Notes: generated from the sequence alone by a model not told the origin. 64,000 bases of DNA from JAUWGC01 sp963753055 (GCA_963753055.1 CAVWAP010000001.1:868001-932000), one strand, 5' to 3'; shown: positions 52,628-60,986, counted from the stretch's first letter. Numbers and translations are program-made.

Positions 52628-52635
52628 CAAATATA
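52628..52635 (-). promoter_or_regulatory. Putative -7 promoter box of the dehydrogenase/HD/hydro-lyase operon
   Basis: Minus-strand TATATTTG matches TAnnTTTG, 54 nt before the dehydrogenase start. Confidence 0.5.
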
Positions 52636-52700
52636 CAATACTCTTTTCATAATTTATGTCGCATCATAATTTTTATTAAGTTTAGATAACGTGATTTTCT

Positions 52701-52708
52701 TAATTTTG
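52701..52708 (+). promoter_or_regulatory. Putative -7 promoter box of cca-miaA
   Basis: TAATTTTG matches TAnnTTTG, only 11 nt before the ATG at 52720, implying a nearly leaderless mRNA. Confidence 0.4.
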
Positions 52709-52719
52709 TTGGCGTAAGG

Positions 52720-54153
52720 ATGAGGCTGGAAGATAATATACAATATCCCATATTTAAGATTATTGCAGATGCTGCTGCAGACCTTGGAGTTGCGGCTTAT
52801 GTCATAGGCGGTTATGTTCGTGATATCCTAATGAAAAGGACATCACATGATATTGATGTGTTAGTGCTGGGTAGTGGCATTGACCTGGCTAAAAAGGTAG
52901 CAGAATCGATAGGGAAGAAGACACAGGTTAGCTACTTTAAAAATTTCGGTACAGCCATGCTTCGTTACAAGGGTAAAGAAAAGTGGATCGTTGAGTTTGT
53001 AGGTGCGAGAAAAGAGTCGTACCAGCGTCATTCACGAAAACCAATTGTTGAAAATGGCACTCTTGAGGATGACCAGAACCGCAGGGACTTTACAATTAAT
53101 GCTATGGCAGTTAGTTTGCAGAAGGAAAGTTATGGTGAACTGTTGGACCCTTTTAACGGTTTGTCAGATATTAAAAACAAAATCATAAGGACACCCCTGG
53201 ATCCGGATATTACCTATTCTGACGATCCCTTACGCATGATGCGTGCGATAAGGTTCGCTACGCAACTGGAATTTGCCATTCATCCTGGTTCTTTTGAAGC
53301 CATCACCAGGAACAAGGATCGCATACGAATTGTATCTATGGAAAGGGTCAGTGATGAATTGAACAAGATCATTGAAGCACCTAAACCTTCTATTGGATTC
53401 AGGTTGCTTGAAGAATCAGGATTGCTTGGGATCATTTTTCCTCAAATGCTTGATCTGAAGGGTGCTGAATATATTGAAGGAGCCGGGCATAAGGATAATT
53501 TCTATCATACCTTAGAGGTGCTTGATAATATTTCAAAGGTTACAGACAACCTCTGGCTCAGGTGGGCCGCAATATTGCATGATATTGCAAAGCCGGTAAC
53601 CAAGAAGTTTGATAAGCAGAATGGCTGGACCTTTCATTCACATGAGTTTGTTGGTGCGAAGATGGTTCCAAGGCTGTTCAAGCAGTTAAAGCTTCCTTTG
53701 AATGAAAAGATGCGGTACGTTCAGAAGCTTGTACTTCTGCATCTGCGACCTATTGCTCTTGCAGAGGACACCGTGACAGATTCGGCCATCAGGAGGTTGC
53801 TCTTTGAAGCAAGTGATGATATTGAGGACCTGATGACATTATGTGAGGCGGATATCACATCAAAGAATCCGGTAAGGGTAAAACGCTATCTGAAAAATTT
53901 TGAGATCGTCAGGAAAAAACTCAATGAAATAGAGGAGAAGGACAGGGTCAGGAACTGGCAGCCACCCATCTCCGGAGAGATCATTATGCAAACTTTCAAT
54001 ATTGAACCAGGCAGGGAAGTGGGAATAATTAAAAATGCTATTCGTGAGGCCATCCTTGATGGGGAGATCGACAACAATTATGAAGATGCATTTGAATTTA
54101 TGCTCAAGAAGGGGGTTGAAATTGGCCTTATACTTCCAGGTTCAAAAGAATAA
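52720..54153 (+). CDS. CCA tRNA nucleotidyltransferase / HD-domain protein
   Basis: 477 residues. The nucleotidyltransferase head has VIGGYVRDILMKRTSHDIDV with the metal-binding Asp pair, then EFVGARKESYQRHSRKP, LEDDQNRRDFTINAMAVSL and DDPLRMMRAIRFATQL. An HD domain follows with LRWAAILHDIAKPVTKKFDK and HSHEFVGAKM. It adds or repairs the CCA 3' end of tRNAs. The HD part may give phosphatase activity, as in bacterial CCA enzymes with this domain. The next gene, miaA, also a tRNA enzyme, starts 3 nt later. Confidence 0.94.
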   Translation: MRLEDNIQYPIFKIIADAAADLGVAAYVIGGYVRDILMKRTSHDIDVLVLGSGIDLAKKVAESIGKKTQVSYFKNFGTAMLRYKGKEKWIVEFVGARKESYQRHSRKPIVENGTLEDDQNRRDFTINAMAVSLQKESYGELLDPFNGLSDIKNKIIRTPLDPDITYSDDPLRMMRAIRFATQLEFAIHPGSFEAITRNKDRIRIVSMERVSDELNKIIEAPKPSIGFRLLEESGLLGIIFPQMLDLKGAEYIEGAGHKDNFYHTLEVLDNISKVTDNLWLRWAAILHDIAKPVTKKFDKQNGWTFHSHEFVGAKMVPRLFKQLKLPLNEKMRYVQKLVLLHLRPIALAEDTVTDSAIRRLLFEASDDIEDLMTLCEADITSKNPVRVKRYLKNFEIVRKKLNEIEEKDRVRNWQPPISGEIIMQTFNIEPGREVGIIKNAIREAILDGEIDNNYEDAFEFMLKKGVEIGLILPGSKE

Positions 54154-54156
54154 CCT

Positions 54157-55077
54157 ATGAATTCCGGTACTGGTAAAACGGATCATAAAACTCTCATTGT
54201 AATTCTGGGGCCAACTGCTGTTGGTAAAACAAGTGTTGGTGTTCATCTGGCAAAGCATTATCAGACTGAGGTATTATCTGCCGATTCCAGGCAGTTTTAC
54301 AGGGAGATGAGGATAGGAACAGCCTTGCCTGAACCGGATGAGCTAAATGGGATCAGACATCATTTCCTGGCGAACCTTTCTATTCATGACGATTTTAATG
54401 TTCATGCCTACGAACGAATGGCAATAGAGAAATTGAATGAAATTTTTTCAAACCATGATATTGCATTAATGGTAGGAGGCTCCGGGCTTTATATTGATGC
54501 AGTAGTACATGGTATTGATGAACTGCCGGATGCCGACCTAAAGATCAGGGAACAGCTAAAGAAAGAATATAGTGAAAAGGGCCTTGAGCCACTAAGAAAA
54601 AAGCTTGAGTCATTGGACCCCGATTATTATTCAGTTGTTGATTTAAACAATCCCAACAGGGTCATGAGGGCTTTGGAGGTGTGCCTGGTAACAGGTAAAA
54701 CCTTCTCTTCATTAAGAAAGAACGAAACTAAGCAACGCGACTTTTCTATCATAAAAATCGGATTAAATTTACCTCGGGAGGAGCTTATTCAACGAATTCA
54801 TAGCAGGGTCGATTACATGGTAGAGAAAGGACTTCTTGATGAAGTGAAGAAACTTTATTCATTCAGAGAATTAAATGCTTTAAAAACGGTAGGATATTCA
54901 GAATTGTATAAGCATATTGACGGGAAAGTTGAGTTGGAAGATGCGATTGAGAAGATCAAGACCAATACTCGTCGTTATGCTAAGAGGCAGCTGACATGGT
55001 TCAAGCGGGACAAGAGCATTCAGTGGTTCAGGCCAGATGAGATTGAGGAGATGATCCGGTATGTTGATGGAGAATAG
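54157..55077 (+). CDS. miaA: tRNA dimethylallyltransferase
   Basis: 306 residues. It puts an isopentenyl group on A37 of tRNAs reading UNN codons. P-loop VILGPTAVGKTSVGVHLAKH, then EVLSADSRQFYREMRIGTAL, VGGSGLYIDAVVHGID, NPNRVMRALEVCLVTGKTFS and RRYAKRQLTWFKRD near the end, all family motifs. Normal length. The stop is followed at once by an 18-unit heptameric DNA array that separates it from the UDG gene. Confidence 0.96.
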   Translation: MNSGTGKTDHKTLIVILGPTAVGKTSVGVHLAKHYQTEVLSADSRQFYREMRIGTALPEPDELNGIRHHFLANLSIHDDFNVHAYERMAIEKLNEIFSNHDIALMVGGSGLYIDAVVHGIDELPDADLKIREQLKKEYSEKGLEPLRKKLESLDPDYYSVVDLNNPNRVMRALEVCLVTGKTFSSLRKNETKQRDFSIIKIGLNLPREELIQRIHSRVDYMVEKGLLDEVKKLYSFRELNALKTVGYSELYKHIDGKVELEDAIEKIKTNTRRYAKRQLTWFKRDKSIQWFRPDEIEEMIRYVDGE

Positions 55078-55206
55078 AGGCTGGATGCTGGATGCTGGAT
55101 ACTGGATACTGGATGCTGGATACTGGATGCTGGATACTGGATGCTGGATGCTGGATAATGGATGCTGGATGCTGGATAATGGATGCTGGATGCTGGATAA
55201 TGGATA
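55078..55206. repeat. Large heptameric tandem array between miaA and the UDG gene
   Basis: Eighteen 7-nt units: AGGCTGG, then ATGCTGG and ATACTGG mixed, then a regular 21-nt pattern ATGCTGG-ATGCTGG-ATAATGG three times over (55141-55203). It begins 1 nt after the miaA stop. Because 7 is not a multiple of 3, long spurious open frames with 7-residue repeats arise on the other strand. Confidence 0.95.
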
Positions 55207-55223
55207 CAATTTAAGTTATAAGA

Positions 55224-55808
55224 ATGGAAAAGCTTGAGAAACTCCAAATGGAAGTACAACATTGTACTAAATGTATTTTGCACAGGTACAGGACCAATAC
55301 GGTTTTTGGAGATGGAAACTGGCAGGCTAAAATTTTTCTGATAGGTGAAGGGCCTGGATATGAAGAGGATATGAAGGGAAAAGCTTTCATTGGTAAATCT
55401 GGCCAGCTACTCGATCGCATACTTGCTGCATGTAATTTTACAAGGGATGACCATGTTTTCATTGGTAATATAGTCAAGTGCAGGCCACCTGAAAACAGGA
55501 TCCCGGCAATTGAAGAAATGGCTGCCTGCCTTCCTTACCTGGAGGAGCAGATTACGATAATAAATCCTGAGATCATTGTCTTGCTTGGTGCTACTGCGCT
55601 GAGAGGATTGTTTGGTAAGGCCATGAAAATAACTGAGAACCGAGGCCACTGGTTGGTATGGAATAACAAGTTGGTAATGCCTACTTATCACCCTTCCGCC
55701 TTATTAAGAAATCCGAATCTAAAGAAGGATGCCTGGGAAGATTTCAAGAAAGTGGTTTTAAAGTACAGGGAATTGGTTGACCCCGATCATCAGTGCCAGT
55801 ATGTTTAG
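55224..55808 (+). CDS. Type 4 (UdgA-like) uracil-DNA glycosylase
   Basis: 194 residues. It removes uracil from DNA. Four Cys for the 4Fe-4S cluster are visible: HCTKC (14 and 17), VKCRPPENR and AACLPYL. Motif A is GEGPGYEEDMKGKAFIGKSG and motif B YHPSALLRNP, as in family 4. The closely spaced heptamer array ends 17 nt before the ATG. The stop overlaps the convergent kinase gene by 4 nt. Confidence 0.95.
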   Translation: MEKLEKLQMEVQHCTKCILHRYRTNTVFGDGNWQAKIFLIGEGPGYEEDMKGKAFIGKSGQLLDRILAACNFTRDDHVFIGNIVKCRPPENRIPAIEEMAACLPYLEEQITIINPEIIVLLGATALRGLFGKAMKITENRGHWLVWNNKLVMPTYHPSALLRNPNLKKDAWEDFKKVVLKYRELVDPDHQCQYV

Positions 55809-56653
55809 GTTTCAGCTTGATAATGAAAATTGATGAGGCCATGGATCGGGTCCTTTTTTACGGCTTTTAATTTAACGTGATACGAATCGGCCACTTCATA
55901 CATTACCTCCTTAAAATAATAAGCTACTGACCCTACACTGCTCATATTAACTTTGTCATAGTCCGTGTATTTAGTGATCTGCTCACCGAAGAATTTTCGA
56001 AAGGAAGAATGTACAAGACTTTGGATATATTTATTGTCCTTGTATCCAGCAATGAACTCCATGAAGGATGCCAGGAACCGATTTGGCCAGGGCTTATTGT
56101 AAACTGAATCCAGTATGTTTTCAAGAGTCAGATGATATTGCTCATCGAAAGCCATTGCGATGACCTTTGGTAATTTACCTCTGAGATAATCACTGATAAA
56201 GATCTTACCTATATGAGCACCACTGCCTTCATCTCCAAATAAATAACCCAGTGAAGGCACATTCTCAACAATGGTTGTTCCATCATAAAGACATGAATTA
56301 GAACCGGTACCCAAAATGCATGCGATACCCGCCTTATTCCCAAATAACCCACGAGCTGCACCAAGAAGATCATGTTCAACTTCCAGTTCTGCATTGGGAA
56401 ATACCCTTTCGAGCGCCTCTTCTACGATAAAACATTTGTTCTTTGTGGAACAACCTGAACCATAATAGTATACTACTTTGACCCCCTGGTTGTTTATGAA
56501 AGGGACAAGAAACTTATCCAGGATCTCAGCCATTTCATGAGCTGGAACAAAATAGGGATTGAAGCCAACTGTTTCATATCTTCTTGTTTGGCCATCCTTA
56601 TCAATTAAAACCCAGTCAGTCTGTGTGGAACCGCTATCTGCAATCAGGATCAT
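55805..56653 (-). CDS. BadF/BadG-type ATPase, probable N-acetylglucosamine kinase
   Basis: 282 residues. I chose the ATG at 56651-56653 (MILIADSGSTQTDWVLID), since the ASKHA phosphate-1 loop normally begins right at the start; the frame is open 10 codons further up. The second phosphate motif is CILGTGSNSCLYDG, and GYLFGDEGSGAHIGK is typical of GlcNAc-kinase-like members. Likely role: phosphorylation of amino sugars recovered from the cell wall or environment. Alternative: another ASKHA sugar kinase. It is a single gene. Confidence 0.87.
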   Translation of the reverse strand: MILIADSGSTQTDWVLIDKDGQTRRYETVGFNPYFVPAHEMAEILDKFLVPFINNQGVKVVYYYGSGCSTKNKCFIVEEALERVFPNAELEVEHDLLGAARGLFGNKAGIACILGTGSNSCLYDGTTIVENVPSLGYLFGDEGSGAHIGKIFISDYLRGKLPKVIAMAFDEQYHLTLENILDSVYNKPWPNRFLASFMEFIAGYKDNKYIQSLVHSSFRKFFGEQITKYTDYDKVNMSSVGSVAYYFKEVMYEVADSYHVKLKAVKKDPIHGLINFHYQAET

Positions 56654-56789
56654 GTTATAAAAATAATAAAAAGAATCCCGCAATAGTCTTTACAGTCTAA
56701 TTGAGAAACTTTCTAAATACACTCAGAAAGAATTGGTAAAATATTGTTAATTGTTTATCTGTAACAAATTATAGACTTGACAAGCCTGT

Positions 56790-56820
56790 ATCAAGGCGAC
56801 AGTGAAGCTGTCGCCTTGAT
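56790..56820. repeat. 13-bp palindrome spanning the 3' end of the regulatory-domain protein gene
   Basis: Left arm ATCAAGGCGACAG (56790-56802), loop TGAAG, right arm CTGTCGCCTTGAT (56808-56820): a perfect 13-bp inverted repeat. It encodes the last ten or so residues and the TGA stop of the minus-strand gene. No U-tract follows, so it resembles a REP-type element more than a terminator. Confidence 0.85.
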
Positions 56821-58572
56821 TAAATCTGCTGATACTTTATTTTTCCATTCTGCAAGTTTTACCTGGTTCTGCCCGCGTTGAACATCTTTCATCATGGCAA
56901 ACATCATTTTATCCAGTCTGCTCATATAATCCTGGTAGATAATATTGATGTCTTCAGCATTATCAATATTAAATCTCATCTTGCACAGCGACTCGGCCAT
57001 CTTACGGCGAACACTTTCTACAAGGTTGAATTGCAGGTTGATATATTCCAGGGCCAGTGAATCCTTTTTGTCAAAATAATAAGAGGTCTTGCGGTTAAAT
57101 ACTGATCTGCAGCAGAAATACAAAGAATCTCCATCTATATTACAGTCCAGGAAAATATGAAAGTCCAGGTTTACCGCTTCTTCAGGATTAATGTTTCTGT
57201 AATTCCAGGTGAAGGTAGGTGTGTCAATATTTAAATCCTTCATTTCCTTGATGAGGAAATCATCCCATTTAATCGGCCTATTGGCATCCCACACCTTAAT
57301 TGGGTTGTTGACAGGCTTATTCTGGGTACATAAGTCTTCATAATTGACAACAACACCGTTATCGATGAAATAATCCGTATGATCTTTCATTGCCGCTGTT
57401 TGTGCAAAGACATAATTCTGGTCCCAGAAATAATGGTGAAAAGGCGTAGCCATAATCTTTTCATAATCCGTATCCAGGTTATTAGAGTTACACAGCGGCA
57501 TCAGGAAGGGGTGTTCATAATCATAAAATACAAGTAGGGCTTCGGTAGACATTGGTTGAATTTGCCCGGGCTTAACATAGTTAAAACCATAATTGAATAG
57601 GATATAGTCATAAATGATTTCTCCTGTTTTATCCTTTCTGAAATTTAAAACCATATCAAGGACTACCTTATCCAATGAGGCATTTGGAGTAATGGGTTCA
57701 AAAGGGACCTGCTCGGCATTATCAATATGCATCTTGATTTGCCTGAATTGCAAATCCTCCATCCCGATATAGGCTTCCCCCTTGAAAAGTTCATTGCTAC
57801 CAGCCTTTGGAATGAATTCAATGACAGCAATCAGTTCGTCCCTGTCATGTATGACCCGGTCCAGAGTAAAAATGAATTGATGGTCTCCCTGAGATTTAGA
57901 TATTGAAAAAGGTGAGTGTGGGAAATAGGATTTCCTTGCCTGGAGGAAAAGTTCATAATTAGTCAGAACCATCGTTGTTTGTAGAGAGGAAAAGTACCTG
58001 CCTTCCTGGTCCATCATACCAAAACGGCCATTTTTTAACGTCATATCCGAAAGACCTTTCTTTATACTATAGTCAGATTGATAAAATGCTTCCAGTACTT
58101 CCACCGGAACATCACCTTTACCAATTGTTTCCAGAGAGAGATAGCTCCTGGCACTACGTTTTTGTTTATTATGCATGGCATTTTTAACAGCAGAATAGAA
58201 GATGTTAAGAGGATCATAGTCTGGTTTAGTATCTCTTACCTCCAGCGTTTTCAGGCTATAGACCGCTCTCGTCATTTCAACTTTTTCAGGGATACCATTA
58301 TCAATATTGAATTTGATGGTTTCATAGCCAACACAACTAAAGATCAATTCTTTTGATTCAACCTCTTTAATGATAAAACGGAAACATCCATCAGCATTTG
58401 AGATAGATCCAATGTTGTTATCAAGAAAATAAATTGAAACATAAGAGAGTGGTTGATCGGTTTCAGCATCAACAACCTTGCCTTTTATAATTGTCTGGGA
58501 AAATGATGGAATTGCAGCAAAAATGAAAATCCAAATTATCAGGATCCATTTTAAATTTACGCGTGTTTTCAT
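56791..58572 (-). CDS. Surface protein with carboxypeptidase-regulatory-like domain
   Basis: 593 residues. Signal peptide (about 1-25, ending PSFSQ). Residues 27-105 form a CarboxypepD_reg-like beta-sandwich (IIKGKVVDAETDQPLSYVSI, LIFSCVGYETIKFNI), as found at the start of many Bacteroidota outer-membrane proteins. The rest (about 110-593) is a long region I cannot assign; it lacks a TonB plug and is not an obvious barrel. Location: periplasm or outer membrane. Function unknown. The C-terminal residues KATASLSP are encoded within the palindrome. Confidence 0.85.
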   Translation of the reverse strand: MKTRVNLKWILIIWIFIFAAIPSFSQTIIKGKVVDAETDQPLSYVSIYFLDNNIGSISNADGCFRFIIKEVESKELIFSCVGYETIKFNIDNGIPEKVEMTRAVYSLKTLEVRDTKPDYDPLNIFYSAVKNAMHNKQKRSARSYLSLETIGKGDVPVEVLEAFYQSDYSIKKGLSDMTLKNGRFGMMDQEGRYFSSLQTTMVLTNYELFLQARKSYFPHSPFSISKSQGDHQFIFTLDRVIHDRDELIAVIEFIPKAGSNELFKGEAYIGMEDLQFRQIKMHIDNAEQVPFEPITPNASLDKVVLDMVLNFRKDKTGEIIYDYILFNYGFNYVKPGQIQPMSTEALLVFYDYEHPFLMPLCNSNNLDTDYEKIMATPFHHYFWDQNYVFAQTAAMKDHTDYFIDNGVVVNYEDLCTQNKPVNNPIKVWDANRPIKWDDFLIKEMKDLNIDTPTFTWNYRNINPEEAVNLDFHIFLDCNIDGDSLYFCCRSVFNRKTSYYFDKKDSLALEYINLQFNLVESVRRKMAESLCKMRFNIDNAEDINIIYQDYMSRLDKMMFAMMKDVQRGQNQVKLAEWKNKVSADLIKATASLSP

Positions 58573-58918
58573 GGCTTTCTTGTTTATTGGTTAATCAGAG
58601 ATAATTATGTTTCATTTCATCTCCAATAATTTTACTTAAACAAGCGGGTACTTGTAGCCTTAATTCATAAACACTACTATTCGTTCCTGATCTTCAGTTA
58701 ATATATCTCCCAAAACTGAGCCATATTGTGTAATTAGCTAATAATCAGATGATTGAACTGGATTCTATAAATGATTCTTGCATCTGGCTTGTCCACATAG
58801 GGACATTTGTTGTACAATATTGAACAGTATGGAATTCATATTGTTAGTATATACACTGTTGCATCTGCATTGCAATTGAATTAATTTAAAAGGGATATCG
58901 GAATTATTAACTTAAAAC
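58573..58918. other. 346-nt divergent intergenic region
   Basis: Between the regulatory-domain protein gene (minus) and the NTF2-like gene (plus). AT-rich. I find no TAnnTTTG box at useful spacing on either strand, no strong hairpin, no small gene with a convincing start and no RNA gene. It presumably holds the promoters of both neighbours. Confidence 0.6.
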
Positions 58919-59557
58919 ATGAGATTTATGAAAAAGATGATCCAATTATTTATGGTAATGTTAGCTATTGCTATTGCCATTCCTTCATTCGCACAGGAAA
59001 AAGAAGCAAAAAACCTGGATAAAATGAAGGTCAAGATTCAAAAGATGAATAATCTAATGTCAGAAGCTTCTGTAAAAGGTGATACAGAAGCTGGTATGGC
59101 TTTTTATGCTGATGACGTCTATTATATGCCCAACTACAACAAGATGATTAAAGGTGTTGAGGCTATGAAGAAATATGATGCAGAAAGGGAAGGGCCTAAG
59201 CCGAATGTTACTGAAATGACATTGACCACAATGGAGGTTTTCAAGTCAGGGAGTAATATTATTGAGATAGGTACATATGCTATTACTATTGAAATGGTTG
59301 GAAATCCAGCACCTGTTAAAGACTTTGGAAAATATCTGACCATATGGGAGAAGACAGAAGCAGGACTGAAGATTAAATTTGAGATATGGAATACAGATAT
59401 GAATCCATGGGCGATGATGGAAGAAAAACCACAGGAAAAGGATGGAGGCGTTGAGAAAACATCAATTGAGAAAAGCCAGACCGGGGCAACTATTACAAAA
59501 TCCGGAAAGAAACCTGTAGATCCCGACAGTGAGCAGAACACTGAGAAGAAAAAATAA
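58919..59557 (+). CDS. Secreted NTF2/SnoaL-like (DUF4440-type) protein
   Basis: 212 residues, or 209 if the second Met (MKKMIQ) is used, which gives a more typical signal peptide ending PSFAQ. The domain (about 35-165) has MNNLMSEASVKGDTEAGMAF, YADDVYYMPNYNKMIKGVEA and the closing WEKTEAGLKIKFEIWNTD, the cone-shaped NTF2-like fold. A charged tail (KPQEKDGGVEKTSIEKSQ and on) has no domain. Probably periplasmic; ligand or enzymatic role unknown. It shares a bidirectional terminator with the convergent pentad-repeat gene. Confidence 0.82.
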   Translation: MRFMKKMIQLFMVMLAIAIAIPSFAQEKEAKNLDKMKVKIQKMNNLMSEASVKGDTEAGMAFYADDVYYMPNYNKMIKGVEAMKKYDAEREGPKPNVTEMTLTTMEVFKSGSNIIEIGTYAITIEMVGNPAPVKDFGKYLTIWEKTEAGLKIKFEIWNTDMNPWAMMEEKPQEKDGGVEKTSIEKSQTGATITKSGKKPVDPDSEQNTEKKK

Positions 59558-59567
59558 AAAGAAAACA

Positions 59568-59599
59568 AAAAAGGTGCGGCGAATGCCGCACCTTTTTTT
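59568..59599. terminator. Bidirectional Rho-independent terminator
   Basis: AAAAAGGTGCGGC (59568-59580), loop GAAT, GCCGCACC and a T-run (59585-59599). A-tract on one side and T-tract on the other make it work on both strands, ending the NTF2-like and the pentad-repeat genes. It overlaps the TAA of the latter. Confidence 0.85.
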
Positions 59600-59906
59600 A
59601 TGCTTCCGTACATTCTGCTTTTTTAAGCTCCAGATACTTTCGGTAGCGTCCAACAAGGAAAAGCCCCACTACCCATATACCAATATTAAAGATCCCTACA
59701 GAGAATATCCCAATGGAAAATATTCCAATTGAGAATATACCCATTGAAAACATCCCGGCAGAAAATACACCTATTGCAAAGTCTCCCGCAGCAAAATAGC
59801 CACTGGCAAATTTACCCGCCTCAAAAATCCCGTTAAAATATAAGTTCAAAACGAAGCCTGCGATAATCAGGACAACTGCTAAAATTAAAATCCAATACTT
59901 TTTCAT
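59598..59906 (-). CDS. Pentad-repeat (G-x-F-x-x) membrane-anchored protein
   Basis: 102 residues. I chose the ATG at 59904-59906 (MKKYWILILAVVLIIAGFVL), because a promoter (TTG-N21-TATGTTTG) lies directly upstream; the frame is open 20 codons further. After one membrane segment (about 5-25) come eleven uninterrupted five-residue units G-x-F-x-x: GIFEA, GKFAS, GYFAA, GDFAI, GVFSA, GMFSM, GIFSI, GIFSI, GIFSV, GIFNI, GIWVV. A basic tail (GRYRKYLELKKAE) ends the protein. The period and central Phe recall pentapeptide-repeat beta-helices, with Gly in place of the usual Ala. Function unknown. Confidence 0.8.
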   Translation of the reverse strand: MKKYWILILAVVLIIAGFVLNLYFNGIFEAGKFASGYFAAGDFAIGVFSAGMFSMGIFSIGIFSIGIFSVGIFNIGIWVVGLFLVGRYRKYLELKKAECTEA

Positions 59907-59934
59907 GATGTTATGTTTTAAGTTTGACATGCCG

Positions 59935-59966
59935 CAAACATACAACGGCAAAGGAATACAAGTCAA
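59935..59966 (-). promoter_or_regulatory. Putative promoter of the pentad-repeat gene
   Basis: On the minus strand, TTG (59964-59966) and TATGTTTG (59935-59942) are spaced by 21 nt. It ends 28 nt before the chosen ATG. Confidence 0.55.
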
Positions 59967-60061
59967 TTTTATGTGATGATTGTCAAGGTATTGTGGTGAA
60001 ATGCAAAGCTGTGGGATGAATGGTAAGAATCAGGGATGAATAACAACTATATTTTGATCAT

Positions 60062-60919
60062 TCAAATGGTGTCGCGGAGTTTTTTTATGTATGCACGTGA
60101 GACAGGAATAAACTCTTCCAACTCGGGAAGGTATAACTGTAATCCCTGGGAATTGCCTTTGATTTTTTTGACCAGGCTGAGGTTAACAATATATGATCGG
60201 TGCGTTTTGAAGAGGGGAGGGAAGAAAGAGCCAAGCTCATCCTCAGCATTCTTTAAAGTGTTTCGTAAGATTGAACGCTTTATGTCCTGGTCCTTTCTGT
60301 AATATATTAAAATATAATTGCCTTCTGATTGAATGAAAAGTACATCATCCAAGGGCAATTGTAAAGATTCCTTTTGGTTATCTGAAGATATTTTAATATC
60401 TCTCTCTGTGTGTGGATCATTTCTGTCCAAATCCTGCATTGATTCATTAATGTTTCCTGCTAGTTCTAAATTTTTTCGCAACTGCTGATTATAATTGATG
60501 ATCGTTAATACAATTGTTGGAAATATGCCAACTGCAAGTGTGTAGAGCTGGAATTGCAGGAATCCCATAAGATACGAATCAGGATAATTAAACAATAGCT
60601 TGGTATATAAGAAGTTCCCGAGACCTATCGTAAACAGCATCCAGCAAACCCAAAGCAATTCCTTGTAAACTTTCCAGTTTTTTTCTTCAAAAAGGGAGGG
60701 GAAGATACTGGGTATGACGATCAAATTTATAAGAATAACAAGAAAGTTTATTATCCCATAGCCTGCGATAAACCAGAATTTTACATTGCCCTGAACCATG
60801 TGAAGGTCGAATGGCTGAAAAAATCCCAGGAATGCAACAACAAACATGCTTATAAAAAAAGCTATGGCCAGTGAACTTTTATAACTGGGACAATTTGGAT
60901 ATGGATCTGTTAGCTTCAT
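60062..60919 (-). CDS. Membrane-bound LytTR family transcriptional regulator
   Basis: 285 residues. Four hydrophobic segments fill about residues 15-145 (for example SLAIAFFISMFVVAFLGFF). A linker of about 35 residues follows. The LytTR DNA-binding domain covers about 180-285, with LPLDDVLFIQSEGNYILIYY, LRNTLKNAEDELGSFFPPLF, KTHRSYIVNLSLVKKI and IPVSRAYIKKLRD. There is no receiver or kinase domain, so sensing is probably by the membrane part directly. Targets unknown; the pentad-repeat gene (same strand, 155 nt downstream) and the divergent sugar kinase are candidates by position. Confidence 0.9.
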   Translation of the reverse strand: MKLTDPYPNCPSYKSSLAIAFFISMFVVAFLGFFQPFDLHMVQGNVKFWFIAGYGIINFLVILINLIVIPSIFPSLFEEKNWKVYKELLWVCWMLFTIGLGNFLYTKLLFNYPDSYLMGFLQFQLYTLAVGIFPTIVLTIINYNQQLRKNLELAGNINESMQDLDRNDPHTERDIKISSDNQKESLQLPLDDVLFIQSEGNYILIYYRKDQDIKRSILRNTLKNAEDELGSFFPPLFKTHRSYIVNLSLVKKIKGNSQGLQLYLPELEEFIPVSRAYIKKLRDTI

Positions 60920-60935
60920 GGTAATAAAAGAAAGC

Positions 60936-60943
60936 CAAAATTA
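60936..60943 (-). promoter_or_regulatory. Putative -7 promoter box of the LytTR gene
   Basis: Minus-strand TAATTTTG matches TAnnTTTG, 16 nt before the start. Confidence 0.45.
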
Positions 60944-60968
60944 AACATAAATTGTAGACCTGTTTAGT

Positions 60969-60976
60969 TATATTTG
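60969..60976 (+). promoter_or_regulatory. Putative -7 promoter box of the sugar kinase gene
   Basis: TATATTTG matches TAnnTTTG. The expected transcript start (about 60983) would place the 12-bp palindrome right at the 5' end of the mRNA. Confidence 0.5.
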
Positions 60977-60986
60977 TTTCTAATGA

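Noticed and set aside
55078..55206. Possible CRISPR array
   Set aside because: Units are 7 nt and contiguous, without spacers of 30-40 nt, and there are no cas genes in the window.
54898..55283. Overlapping minus-strand open frames with SSIQHP/SSIQYP seven-residue repeats
   Set aside because: They are by-products of the heptameric DNA array, which lacks stops in all frames, and they overlap miaA and the UDG gene.
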